From NCBI RefSeq assembly GCF_006716445.1, contig NZ_VFPA01000003.1, positions 124,001 through 188,000 on the forward strand: DNA of 64,000 bases, in the 5' to 3' direction. The notes beneath the pieces are model-generated. The model saw only the letters and a program-made list of their open reading frames with translations, did no database searches and was not told the origin of the DNA. Both the position numbers and the translations under genes were made by a program. Source of the stretch: Pseudonocardia kunmingensis (GTDB lineage Bacteria; Actinomycetota; Actinomycetes; Mycobacteriales; Pseudonocardiaceae). This document shows positions 1 to 8,333 of the stretch, piece by piece (the stretch's first letter is position 1; each line of letters starts with the position of its first letter).

Positions 1-645
1 GCGATCAACCGCGAGCAGCTGCTGGAGGTGGCGCACTTCGGGCGCGGCGAGGTCGGGTGGACGCCGCTGCCCTCGGCCCACTGGGCCTACCCCGAGCCGC
101 TGGTGCCCACCTACCCCTACGACCCGGAGCAGGCGCGCCGCCTGCTGGCCGAGGCCGGGCACGCCGACGGCGTCGACTTCCCGATGATCGTGTACACCGA
201 CCCGACCAGCATCCGGCTGGGCGAGGTGCTCAAGTACCAGCTCGGCAAGGTCGGGATCCGGGTGGACCTCATCCCGACCGAGCTCACCCAGGGCAGCAGC
301 GAGTTCTTCAACGAGCGCCGCTTCCCGGCCATGCTGTCGGCCTGGACCGGCAGGCCCGACCCCGCCCTGACCTACAAGCTGATGTTCACCGCGGAGGGCT
401 ACTACAACACCGGTCACGTCGGCACCCCGGGCATCGACGAGGCGCTCGCCGCGGCCAACACCGGCACGGACCTCGCGCAGCGGCGGGAGGGGCTCGCCCG
501 GCTCGCCGCGATCGTCGCGGACAACGCGCTGTTCGTGCCCCTGTTCTTCCCGGCGAGCGCCGCCGTCTACAGCGACGACGTCAGCGGCTACCAGCCGAGC
601 CTGCTGGGCAAACCGAAGTTCACGACGGTGAGGATCGCGCGATGA
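1..645 (+). CDS. ABC transporter substrate-binding protein, family 5 (C-terminal part)
   Basis: The open frame runs in from the left edge, so this is only the last 214 codons of a protein normally of about 500-550 residues. The visible part has the C-terminal lobe pattern of peptide/nickel/opine-binding lipoproteins (SBP family 5): an AINREQLL helix, a YDPEQARRLLAEAG segment, and an LIPTELTQ strand before a closing hydrophobic region. It would bind the ligand outside the membrane and deliver it to the two permeases that follow. Its TGA overlaps the next ATG (ATGA), which implies translational coupling. The ligand cannot be told from sequence; linkage to acyl-CoA enzymes downstream argues against a purely peptide role, but that is inference. 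Confidence 0.9.
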   Translation, partial: AINREQLLEVAHFGRGEVGWTPLPSAHWAYPEPLVPTYPYDPEQARRLLAEAGHADGVDFPMIVYTDPTSIRLGEVLKYQLGKVGIRVDLIPTELTQGSSEFFNERRFPAMLSAWTGRPDPALTYKLMFTAEGYYNTGHVGTPGIDEALAAANTGTDLAQRREGLARLAAIVADNALFVPLFFPASAAVYSDDVSGYQPSLLGKPKFTTVRIAR

Positions 646-1628
646 CGACGACGTCGGCCGCCGCTCCCCGGACCCGGCGGCAGCTTCCCGGGGTGCGAGG
701 GGTGGGCAAGCGGCTCGCCGGGGTGGTCCCCACGCTGCTGCTCGCGACGTTCCTCGTGTTCGCCCTGCTGCACCTCATCCCCGGCGACCCGGCCCAGGCC
801 ATCGCGGGCGAGAACGCCACCCCGGAACGGCTGGCCCAGCTGCGCGAGCAGCTGGGGCTCGACCGCCCGTTCCTGCTGCAGTACGTCGACTGGCTCGGGG
901 GCGTGGTCACCGGGGACCTCGGGACGTCGCTCGCCACCGGCGAGCCGGTCCTCGACCTGATCGGGCAGCGGCTGCCGACCACGCTGACGCTCGGCGCGGC
1001 ATCGCTGGTCGTCGCGGTGGGTATCGGCGTGCCGCTGGGGATCGCGGCGGCGCAGCGGCGGGGCCGCAGCTCCGACTCGGTGATCACCGGGGCGGCGACG
1101 CTGGGCATCGCGGTGCCGAACTTCTGGCTCGGCATGGTGCTGGTGCTGGTGTTCGCCCTCACCCTCAAGTGGTTGCCCGCCACCGGGTTCGTCCCGCTCA
1201 CCGACGACCCGCTGCGGTCGCTGTGGCACCTGGTGCTGCCCGCGATCGCGCTCGGCGCGGTGGGCGCGGCGGAGGTGTGCCGGCAGCTGCGCAGCGCGAT
1301 GATCGAGGTGCTGCAGTCCGACTACATGCGCACCCACCAGGCCAAGGGCCTCTCCCGGCGCACCCGGATCTGGCGGCACGCCCTGAAGAACTCCGGGCTG
1401 CCGCTCGCCACGATCATCGGCCTGCTGGTGAGCCGGGTCCTCGGCGCCACGGTCGTGGTCGAGGCCCTCTTCGCCATCCCCGGCATCGGATCGCTGGTGG
1501 TGCAGTCCACCACGCAGCGCGACTACCCGGTGATCCAGGGGATCGTGCTGGTCACGGCGTTGCTGGTGCTGGCGACGAACCTGCTCGTGGATCTCGTCTA
1601 CCGGGTCGTCGACCCCCGGATCGCGTGA
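642..1628 (+). CDS. ABC transporter permease, DppB/OppB-like
   Basis: 328 residues, the usual length for the first permease of a peptide/opine-type importer. An N-terminal membrane helix (about residues 26-44) ends in the LIPGDPA motif typical of this subfamily, followed by the conserved QLGLDRP segment. Further helices lie in the second half, and the cytoplasmic EAA-like loop (HQAKGLS, about residues 230-237) contacts the ATPases. I chose the ATG at 642 because it overlaps the stop of the binding protein by 4 bp. A longer in-frame extension exists upstream but would overlap the binding-protein gene by nearly 600 bp. No ATPase genes follow, so they lie left of the window or elsewhere. Confidence 0.93.
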   Translation: MTTTSAAAPRTRRQLPGVRGVGKRLAGVVPTLLLATFLVFALLHLIPGDPAQAIAGENATPERLAQLREQLGLDRPFLLQYVDWLGGVVTGDLGTSLATGEPVLDLIGQRLPTTLTLGAASLVVAVGIGVPLGIAAAQRRGRSSDSVITGAATLGIAVPNFWLGMVLVLVFALTLKWLPATGFVPLTDDPLRSLWHLVLPAIALGAVGAAEVCRQLRSAMIEVLQSDYMRTHQAKGLSRRTRIWRHALKNSGLPLATIIGLLVSRVLGATVVVEALFAIPGIGSLVVQSTTQRDYPVIQGIVLVTALLVLATNLLVDLVYRVVDPRIA

Positions 1629-1637
1629 GGAGCGGCC

Positions 1638-2537
1638 ATGTCCGTCGAGATCCGGCCCGCTGCCCCCACCACCGCCGTCGCGCCGCCTCCCACTGCCACC
1701 GCCGGCGTGCTGTCCCGGCTCGCCCGCGACCCGCGCGCGGTCGCCTGCGCGGTGTTCCTGCTGGTGCTGGTCGCGGCCGCGGCGCTGGCCCCGTGGCTCG
1801 CCCCGCACGACCCGAACGCCCAGAACTACGAGGTCATCCTGCAGCCCGCCGGGACGCCCGGGTACCTGCTGGGCAGCGACGACCTCGGCCGCGACATCCT
1901 CAGCAGGCTGCTGCACGGGGCACGGGCCTCGCTGCTGGCGAGTGTGCTCGCCGTCGGCGTGGCGCTCGGGATCGGGATCCCCCTCGGGCTGGCCGCGGGA
2001 TACCTCGGCGGCGCCGTCGACATGGCCCTGATGCGCGTGATCGACACGTTGCTGTCCTTCCCCGCGATCATCCTCGCCATCGGGATCACGGCGGCCCTGC
2101 AGCCCAGCCTCGTCAACTCGATGATCGCGGTGGGCATCGTGTTCGCCCCGTCGGTGGCGCGGTTGATGCGGGCCCAGGTGCTCGCCGTCAAGGAGGAGCC
2201 CTACGTCGACGCCGCGCGCACGTTCGGCAGCCGGGGCGGGTACCTGGTCCGGCGGCACCTGCTGCCCAACGCGATCCAGCCCGTGCTGGTGCAGGCGAGC
2301 CTGCTGCTGTCGCACGCCCTGATCGCGGAAGCGAGCCTGAGCTTCCTCGGCCTGGGCGTGCAGCCGCCCGGCTCCAGCTGGGGCTCGATGCTCGCCCGCG
2401 CCTACACGTTCATCTACCACGCACCGCTGCAGATGCTGGCGCCCGGCATCGCCATCGTGGCGACCGCCCTCGCCTTCACCGTGCTCGGTGACGTCGCGCA
2501 GCGCGCCATCGACCCGAAGTTCCGCAGGACGGCATGA
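1638..2537 (+). CDS. ABC transporter permease, DppC/OppC-like
   Basis: 299 residues. After a variable Ala/Pro/Thr-rich head the protein has the first membrane helix at about 34-54, then the LGSDDLGRDILSRLL signature of DppC-type permeases, and the EAA loop (DAARTFGSRGG) at about residue 190. It pairs with the preceding DppB-like permease, 9 bp upstream, to form the membrane pore. The ATG at 1638 follows a GAGGAG-type ribosome binding site in the intergenic gap. The stop overlaps an ATG of the next reading frame, but the better start of the next gene lies 27 bp further on. Confidence 0.93.
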   Translation: MSVEIRPAAPTTAVAPPPTATAGVLSRLARDPRAVACAVFLLVLVAAAALAPWLAPHDPNAQNYEVILQPAGTPGYLLGSDDLGRDILSRLLHGARASLLASVLAVGVALGIGIPLGLAAGYLGGAVDMALMRVIDTLLSFPAIILAIGITAALQPSLVNSMIAVGIVFAPSVARLMRAQVLAVKEEPYVDAARTFGSRGGYLVRRHLLPNAIQPVLVQASLLLSHALIAEASLSFLGLGVQPPGSSWGSMLARAYTFIYHAPLQMLAPGIAIVATALAFTVLGDVAQRAIDPKFRRTA

Positions 2538-2563
2538 GCCCGAACCCAGGAGGCCCCCGAGGC

Positions 2564-3406
2564 ATGGACCGCACCATCGACACCGGGACCGACGACCTGC
2601 TGGCCCGCGTGGAGCGCGGGGTCGGCGTGGTGGTCCTCAACCGGCCCGAGCGGCGCAACGCCCTCTCGCCGGACATGCTGGCCGCGCTCGCGTCCGTGCT
2701 CGCGGACATGGAGGTGGCCGACGACGTCGGTGCCGTCCTGCTGACCGGGGCCGGCGCCGCGTTCTGCGCAGGCGGCGACGTCAAGGCGTTCGCCGCTCGC
2801 GGCGGCGAAGGCGGCGGGACGAGCGCGCCGCGGGAGGAGCGGGCGCGGCGCCAGCAGGCGATGCAGCGCGCCACGACGGGCCGGCTGCACACGATGGCGA
2901 AGCCGACCGTCGCGGCGCTGCCGGGCGCCGCGGCGGGCGCGGGGCTCGGGCTCGCGCTGGGCTGCGACCTGCGGATCGGGTGCCCGGACACGGTCATCGC
3001 GACGGCCTTCGGAAAGGTCGGCCTCTCCGGCGACTACGGCACGACGTGGCTGCTCTCCCGGCTCGTCGGGCCCAGCCGGGCGCGCCGGTTGCTGTTCCTC
3101 GGCGAGCGGGTCGACGCGACTGCCGCCCACGAGCTCGGGCTCCTGGACTGGGTGGTGGAGGCCGACGCGCTCGCCGAGTTCGCCCTGTCGACCGCCGCCG
3201 ACATGGCGGCCGGACCGCGGCAGGCCCTCGCCGCGATGAAGGCCAACCTGCTGGACGCGCAGCGGTGCGACCTCGACGACGCGATGGACCGCGAGGTACC
3301 CCGCCACCTCGAGTGCGGGGTGAGCGCGGACCACAAGGAGGCCGTGCAGGCGTTCGTGGAGAAGCGGGCGCCGGTCTTCGGCGCAGGCGTGAGGGAGGGG
3401 TCATGA
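2564..3406 (+). CDS. Enoyl-CoA hydratase/isomerase family protein
   Basis: Crotonase-fold enzyme, 280 residues. The oxyanion-hole segment AAFCAGGD lies at about 65-72, and a second glycine-rich segment (GAAAGAGLGLALGCD) supplies the other backbone NH. The usual catalytic glutamate of the hydratases (PE in a QPEI motif) is replaced in the segment FGKVGLSGDYGTTW, where an Asp sits near the second acidic position, so isomerase, lyase or thioesterase chemistry is as likely as hydration. I prefer the ATG at 2564, which has AGGAGG at 2548-2553. An ATG at 2534 overlapping the permease stop would add ten residues lacking family similarity. The stop overlaps the next start (ATGA). Acting on a CoA thioester next to a transporter suggests it processes the imported compound after activation. 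Confidence 0.9.
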   Translation: MDRTIDTGTDDLLARVERGVGVVVLNRPERRNALSPDMLAALASVLADMEVADDVGAVLLTGAGAAFCAGGDVKAFAARGGEGGGTSAPREERARRQQAMQRATTGRLHTMAKPTVAALPGAAAGAGLGLALGCDLRIGCPDTVIATAFGKVGLSGDYGTTWLLSRLVGPSRARRLLFLGERVDATAAHELGLLDWVVEADALAEFALSTAADMAAGPRQALAAMKANLLDAQRCDLDDAMDREVPRHLECGVSADHKEAVQAFVEKRAPVFGAGVREGS

Positions 3407-4941
3407 CCGACAGCTGGCAGCCGGAGGTCGACGAGCTGCGCCGCCGCGAGCAGCAGGCCCGCGAGATGGGCGGGCCGGAGAAGGTGCGCCGCCAGCACGA
3501 CGCCGGACGGCTCACCGTGCGCGAACGGATCGACGCGCTGCTCGACGCGGGGAGCTTCCGGGAGATCGGCGCGATCGCCGGTCGCCCGCTGCCGGACGGC
3601 CGGTTCCAGCCCGCCAACTTCGTGTTCGGACGCGGGCGGCTCGACGGGCGGCCCGTGGTCGTCGGCGGGGACGACTTCACCGTGCGCGGCGGGGCCTCGG
3701 ACGCGTCGATCCGGGAGAAGCAGATCATGGCCGAGCAGCTCGCCCACGAGCTGCGGCTGCCGCTGGTCCGGCTCGTCGAGGGCACGGGCGGCGGTGGCTC
3801 GATCCGGGCGCTGGAGGCGATCGGTCGCACCTACGTGCCGGCGAACCCAGGCTGGGAGTGGGTGGTGGCGAACCTCGGCACCGTGCCGGTCGTCGCGCTG
3901 GCGCTCGGCCCGGTGGCCGGGCTCGGCGCCGCCCGGGTGGCCGCCAGCCACTACTCGGTGATGGTGCGCGGGGCCGCGCAGGTCTTCGCGGCGGGACCGC
4001 CGCTGGTCGCCCGGCTCGGTTCCCCCATCACCAAGGAGGAGCTGGGCGGCAGCGAGATCCACGGCACCAACGGGGTGGTCACCGACGTCGTCGAGTCGGA
4101 GAAGGACGCCTTCGATCGGGCCCGCCGGTTCCTGTCCTACCTGCCGGCGTCGGTGCACGAGCTGCCGGAACGGGTGCCCGGCGAGGACGCCACCGACCGG
4201 CGCGAGGACTGGCTGATCCGCGCGATCCCCCGCAACCGCAGGCGCGCGTACAAGATCCGGCCGATCATCGAGGCCGTCGTCGACCAGGGCTCGTTCCTGG
4301 AGCTGGGCAAGGGGCACGGGCGCTCGGCCGTGACCGGGCTCGCCCGCCTTGACGGGTGGCCGGTCGCGGTGCTCGCCGGCGACCCGATGGTCTACGGCGG
4401 CGGCATGACGGCCACCTCCGCCCGCAAGATCGAGTGGTTCGTCGACCTCGCCGAGACGTTCCACCTCCCGGTCGTGCACCTCGTCGACCAGCCCGGTTTC
4501 GTGATCGGCGTCGAGGCGGAGCGCGCCGCGACGATGCGGTTCGGCGTGCGCGCGCTGAACGCCGTCTACCAGGCGAGCGTGCCCTGGTGCTCGGTGATCC
4601 TGCGCAAGGTGTTCGGGGTGGCGGGCGCCGCCCACACCAACGCGTCGCGGGTGCAGTACCGGTACGCGTGGCCCTCGGCCGACTGGGGCTCGCTCCCCCT
4701 CGAAGGCGGCATCGAGGCCGCGTACCGGGCCGATCTGGAGGCGTCCGACGACCCCGAGGCGATGCTCGCCGAGATCTGGGAGCGGATGGACGCCATCCGC
4801 TCCCCGTTCCGCACGGCCGAGGCGTTCAACATCCAGGACATCATCGACCCCCGCGACACCCGCCCGCTGCTGTGCGAGTTCGCGTCCCTGGCCGCGCCGC
4901 TGCGGACGCCGGGGCCGGTGAGCTGGAGGTTCCGTGGATGA
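3403..4941 (+). CDS. Acyl-CoA carboxylase, carboxyltransferase subunit
   Basis: 512 residues, the full length of biotin-dependent carboxyltransferase beta subunits (PccB/MmdA/AccD type). The N-terminal half has RLTVRERIDALLDAGSF and VEGTGGGGS, and the C-terminal half has the LVDQPGFVIGVEAE and GVAGAAHTNA segments; the two glycine-rich oxyanion pockets hold the acyl-CoA and carboxybiotin. The reaction would move a carboxyl group between biotin and an acyl-CoA. No biotin carboxylase or biotin carrier gene is next to it, so it must share those from elsewhere, or work in a decarboxylase/transcarboxylase. Start is the ATG overlapping the preceding stop. It converges with the next gene at a gap of 14 bp with no obvious hairpin. 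Confidence 0.93.
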   Translation: MTDSWQPEVDELRRREQQAREMGGPEKVRRQHDAGRLTVRERIDALLDAGSFREIGAIAGRPLPDGRFQPANFVFGRGRLDGRPVVVGGDDFTVRGGASDASIREKQIMAEQLAHELRLPLVRLVEGTGGGGSIRALEAIGRTYVPANPGWEWVVANLGTVPVVALALGPVAGLGAARVAASHYSVMVRGAAQVFAAGPPLVARLGSPITKEELGGSEIHGTNGVVTDVVESEKDAFDRARRFLSYLPASVHELPERVPGEDATDRREDWLIRAIPRNRRRAYKIRPIIEAVVDQGSFLELGKGHGRSAVTGLARLDGWPVAVLAGDPMVYGGGMTATSARKIEWFVDLAETFHLPVVHLVDQPGFVIGVEAERAATMRFGVRALNAVYQASVPWCSVILRKVFGVAGAAHTNASRVQYRYAWPSADWGSLPLEGGIEAAYRADLEASDDPEAMLAEIWERMDAIRSPFRTAEAFNIQDIIDPRDTRPLLCEFASLAAPLRTPGPVSWRFRG

Positions 4942-4955
4942 GCGGGTGACCGGCT

Positions 4956-5393
4956 TCAGGCGCCGAAGTGCGTACCCAGCGCCGTGATCCCGCCGCCGTA
5001 GATCGCGTCGGCGAAGGTCTGCGTCAGGCCGGCCTCGTCGGCACCCTCGGCGTCGTACTCCGACCACCACTCGACGAACGCCTCACCCGACGACGTGACC
5101 GGGGCGACCCGGAACGTCGAGACGTAGCGGCGCACGGCGAACGGGCTCTCGAGGATCTCGTAGGTGCAGCGCCGCTCGGCGTCGTGCAGCTCCAGCAGGC
5201 GCTCGACCACGACGCCGCCGTCGCCCAGCGTCAGGCGGCGGACCGCACCGACCTCGGCACCGGAGCCGCCCTCGGTGAGCTCGCTGGCGCTGACGGCGGG
5301 CAGCCACCCGGGAAGGCCGTTGAAGTCGCGCATCAGCGACCACACGGCGTCGGCGGAGGCGGGTACGACACCACTGGCGTACGGGCGGGGCAT
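4956..5393 (-). CDS. SRPBCC family protein (polyketide cyclase/dehydrase-like)
   Basis: 145 residues with the START/Bet v1-type helix-grip pattern: a short N-terminal strand (YASGVVPASADAVWSLMRDF), the GLPGWLPAV turn, a central beta sheet with RRLTLGDGGVVVERLL, and a long C-terminal helix ending in the TFADAIYGGGITALG segment. Family members bind a hydrophobic ligand in an internal cavity; some are cyclases, many are unknown. It is the third gene of a minus-strand operon, starting 8 bp after the stop of the TIM-barrel gene. The ATG at 5393 is preceded by GGAGTCCC. A specific reaction cannot be assigned. Confidence 0.85.
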   Translation of the reverse strand: MPRPYASGVVPASADAVWSLMRDFNGLPGWLPAVSASELTEGGSGAEVGAVRRLTLGDGGVVVERLLELHDAERRCTYEILESPFAVRRYVSTFRVAPVTSSGEAFVEWWSEYDAEGADEAGLTQTFADAIYGGGITALGTHFGA

Positions 5394-5401
5394 GGGGACT
5401 C

Positions 5402-6232
5402 CTATCGGGTCAGGCGGGACTTGAAGGCGCGGGTCTGCTCGGTCAGGGCCTTCTCGGTGGGCAGGCGTTCCATGGAGGACGCGCCGTAGAAGCCGTGGCA
5501 CAGCGTGGTGCGCTCCAGCACGTGCGCGGCGTCGTCGGGCATCGCGATCGGGCCGCCGTGGCAGAGCACGAGCACGTCGTCGCGCACCTCGCGCGCCGCG
5601 CCCGCCCACTCGTCGATCAGGCCCACGCAGTCGTCGAGGGTCTTGCTGGTCTCGGCGCCGATCGAGCCGCCCGTGGTCAGGCCCATGTGGCACACGATGA
5701 TGTCGGCGCCGGCGCGGGTCATGGCCCGGGCGTCCTCAGCGGAGAACACGTACGGCGTGGTGAGCAGGTCGGCCTCGCGGGCGGCGGTGACGAGGTCGAC
5801 CTCCAGCCCGTAGCCCATCCCGGTCTCCTCGAGGTTCGCCCGGAACACGCCGTCGATCAGCCCGACGGTCGGGAAGTTCTGGATGCCGGCGAACCCGAGG
5901 TCGGCCAGCTCGCGCAGGAACCGGTCAGTGATCATGAACGGGTCGGTGCCGTTGACGCCCGCCAGCACCGGCGTGCGCTCGACGACGGGCAGCACCTCCG
6001 CGGCCATCTCGACCACGATGTCGTTGGCGTTGCCGTAGGCGAGCAGCCCGGCGAGCGAGCCGCGCCCGGCCATGCGGTAGCGGCCGGAGTTGTAGATGAC
6101 GATGAGGTCGATGCCACCGGCCTCCTCGCACTTGGCCGACAGGCCGGTGCCCGCGCCGCCGCCGATGATCGGCTCGCCGCGGCGGGCCATGTCCTGGAAG
6201 CGCTCGACGAGCTGAGCGCGCGCGAACCTCAC
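5402..6232 (-). CDS. TIM-barrel protein, phosphoenolpyruvate hydrolase-like (Tm-1 C-terminal-domain type)
   Basis: 276 residues starting at a GTG that overlaps the stop of the upstream Tm-1-like gene by 4 bp. The sequence is rich in beta-strand/glycine-loop repeats (PIIGGGAGTGLSAK, LIVIYNSGR, VLAGVNGTDPF, GIQNFPTVGLIDG, IIVCHMGLTTGGSIG, LCHGGPIA), consistent with an (alpha/beta)8 barrel. In bacteria this family (annotated PEP hydrolase-like or TIM-barrel signal protein) is commonly found beside a Tm-1-like gene, and in plants the two are fused in the tomato Tm-1 antiviral protein family. The enzymatic activity of the family is poorly established, so I leave the function open. Confidence 0.88.
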   Translation of the reverse strand: MRFARAQLVERFQDMARRGEPIIGGGAGTGLSAKCEEAGGIDLIVIYNSGRYRMAGRGSLAGLLAYGNANDIVVEMAAEVLPVVERTPVLAGVNGTDPFMITDRFLRELADLGFAGIQNFPTVGLIDGVFRANLEETGMGYGLEVDLVTAAREADLLTTPYVFSAEDARAMTRAGADIIVCHMGLTTGGSIGAETSKTLDDCVGLIDEWAGAAREVRDDVLVLCHGGPIAMPDDAAHVLERTTLCHGFYGASSMERLPTEKALTEQTRAFKSRLTR

Positions 6233-7419
6233 TGCGATACCTCCAACCAGGCGCGCACCAGCGCGTCGGCGAACTCGGGGTCGTTGACGTGGTGCGGCAC
6301 CCGCTCGACGCGGCGGGCATCGGTCCGGCGCACCTCGGCCTCGAGCGTGGCGAACAGCGCCTCGTCGGCCTCGGGGTCCCAGAACGCCTGGCCGGGGGCG
6401 TCCAGCGCGGACACCCCGCCGCTGGGGAGCAGGAACCGCACCGGGCCCTCGCACGCGTTGAGCTTGCGGGCCAGGAACCGCGCGATCTCGACGCACTCCT
6501 CCGGTGTGGTGCGCATCAGCGTGATCTGCGGGTTGTGCTCGTAGAGGTTCCGGTCGGCGAACTTCTCGGGCACGGTGGCCCGGCCCGCGAAGTTGACCAT
6601 GTCGAGGGCCCCGCAGGAGCCGACGTAGGGCACGCCGGTGCGGGCGATGGCGCCGAGCCGGTCCTCGGTGGCCGGGAACACCCCGCCGACGACCATGTCG
6701 CACACCTCGGTGGTGGTGATGTCCAGGACCGACCCGACCAGGCCGTCGTCGACCAGCTTCTCCATCGCGCGCCCGCCGGTGCCGGTGGCGTGGAAGACCA
6801 GCGGGTCGACCGCGTCGCCGAGCCGTTCGGTGACCGCGGTGACGCAGGTCGTGGTGACGCCGAACATCGTGAGGCCGACCGCGGGCCGGTCGTCGCCTGC
6901 CGGGACCTCGTGCGTGACGATGCCGGCGAGCGCGTGCGCGGCGTTGCCGATGACTCGCCGGGAGATGCGGTTGAGCCCGGCGACGTCGGTGACCGAGTGC
7001 CACATCGCGATGTCGGACGCGTCGACGTACGCGGCGACGTTCCCGGACGCCACCGTCGAGACCATGATCTTCCCGACGCCGACCGGCAGCGCCCGCATCG
7101 CCGGCGTGACCAGCGCGGTGCCGCCGGAACCGCCCAGGCCGAGCACGCCGCCCACGTCGTCGCGGGTTCCGAGGAACCGCTCCAGGGCCAGCGCCATGCC
7201 GGCCACGGCGCTGCCGCGGTCGCCGGTGAACACGGCGTCCGCGCCGTCGGGGTGGTGCGCCGCGACCTCGTCGGGGGTGACGTCCGCGGACGCGTCCCGC
7301 TCCCGGGTGGACACGTCGACGGTGACGACCCCCGCCCCGGCCGCCCGGAGGAGCTCGGCCGCGTACCGCAGCTCGGCACCCTTGGTGTCGAAGGTGCCGA
7401 TGACGTAGGCGAGGGCCAT
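6229..7419 (-). CDS. Tm-1-like ATP-binding domain protein (UPF0261)
   Basis: 396 residues, full length for UPF0261. Diagnostic segments are VIGTFDTKG at the N-terminus (about residues 6-14), LGLGGSGGTAL near 95, an SVTDVAGLNRISRR segment near 144, and GVTTTCVTA near 207. The family is homologous to the N-terminal domain of plant Tm-1 and has a nucleotide-binding, two-domain fold. It heads the operon Tm-1-like, TIM-barrel, SRPBCC. The ATG at 7419 is preceded by a weak ribosome binding site. A short gap of 40 bp separates it from the minus-strand PhzF gene upstream, so co-transcription with that gene is possible. Confidence 0.9.
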   Translation of the reverse strand: MALAYVIGTFDTKGAELRYAAELLRAAGAGVVTVDVSTRERDASADVTPDEVAAHHPDGADAVFTGDRGSAVAGMALALERFLGTRDDVGGVLGLGGSGGTALVTPAMRALPVGVGKIMVSTVASGNVAAYVDASDIAMWHSVTDVAGLNRISRRVIGNAAHALAGIVTHEVPAGDDRPAVGLTMFGVTTTCVTAVTERLGDAVDPLVFHATGTGGRAMEKLVDDGLVGSVLDITTTEVCDMVVGGVFPATEDRLGAIARTGVPYVGSCGALDMVNFAGRATVPEKFADRNLYEHNPQITLMRTTPEECVEIARFLARKLNACEGPVRFLLPSGGVSALDAPGQAFWDPEADEALFATLEAEVRRTDARRVERVPHHVNDPEFADALVRAWLEVSQ

Positions 7420-7459
7420 CTGATCGTTCTAGCGCACCGCCGGGTCCGTGGCGAGTCCC

Positions 7460-8284
7460 TCAGAGCTCGACCTCCCCGCGCAGGCAGGTGACCGCGTCGC
7501 CGCCGACCCAGATCGTGCCGTCGGCATCGCGGTCGACGTGCACGCGCCCGGCGCGCCCCAGCACCGTGCCCTGCGCGGCGATGTAGGGGGCCTGGACGCG
7601 GCCGGTGCGCAGCAGCCAGAGCCCGAGCCCGGCGTTGAGGCTGCCGGTGACCGGGTCCTCGACCGTCGACCGGCCCATCGGGAAGAACGCCCGGACCTCG
7701 ACGGCGTGCGGCGAGCCGGCCGGGTACGGGCCGACCAGGCCGATCTTGAGCTCAGTCTGCTCCGGGCGGACGTCGAGCACCGCCTGCGCGCTGTCCAGCA
7801 GGACACCGACCCAGCCCGGGCCGTTGTCGAGGTGGTGGCAATCGCGGATCGCGGACCGGTCGACGCCCAGTACCCGCGCGATCCGCTCCTGCAGGGCGTC
7901 GTCCACGGGCTCGTCGCGCAGCAGCGGCGGCGCGGCGAAGGCCAGCCGCTCGCCCGAGCGCCGGATGGTGACCAGCCCGGCCCCGCACTCCTGCACGACC
8001 GTGTCCACCGGGTGCTCGGGGTGGCGCCCGAGCCAGGCGTGGCACGTACCGAGCGTGGGGTGGCCTGCGAAGGGGAGCTCCTGGGACGGGGTGAAGATGC
8101 GGACGCGGTAGTCGGCACCGGGTTGCGTCGGGGCCGACACGAAGGTCGTCTCCGACAGGTTCGTCCAGTGCGCGAACCGCTGCATCTGCTCGGTGGACAG
8201 CCCGTCGCCGTCGAGCACGACGGCCACCGGGTTGCCGCGGTAGGGGGTGGCGGAGAAGACGTCGACCTGGGCGAAGGAGCGCAT
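7460..8284 (-). CDS. PhzF family isomerase/epimerase
   Basis: 274 residues beginning MRSFAQVDVFSATPYRGNPV, the family's hallmark start. The catalytic glutamate is at position 45 in NLSETTFV, the same position as in the phenazine enzyme PhzF, and the two-fold repeat of the DAP-epimerase-like fold is recognisable (PFAGHPTLGTCHAW in the first half; DPVTGSLNAGLGLWL in the second). No phenazine genes are nearby, so the substrate is unknown; most PhzF-like proteins are uncharacterised. I used the ATG at 8284; a longer frame upstream has low-complexity Arg/Ala sequence and is unlikely to be translated. Confidence 0.9.
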   Translation of the reverse strand: MRSFAQVDVFSATPYRGNPVAVVLDGDGLSTEQMQRFAHWTNLSETTFVSAPTQPGADYRVRIFTPSQELPFAGHPTLGTCHAWLGRHPEHPVDTVVQECGAGLVTIRRSGERLAFAAPPLLRDEPVDDALQERIARVLGVDRSAIRDCHHLDNGPGWVGVLLDSAQAVLDVRPEQTELKIGLVGPYPAGSPHAVEVRAFFPMGRSTVEDPVTGSLNAGLGLWLLRTGRVQAPYIAAQGTVLGRAGRVHVDRDADGTIWVGGDAVTCLRGEVEL

Positions 8285-8333
8285 GCCCGCAGCCTCGCCC
8301 GGCGCGACCCCGGGGGCTACGGCCAATCCGCGA

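Noticed and set aside
588..2420. 610-codon minus-strand frame over the ABC permeases
   Set aside because: Antisense shadow of two clear permease genes.
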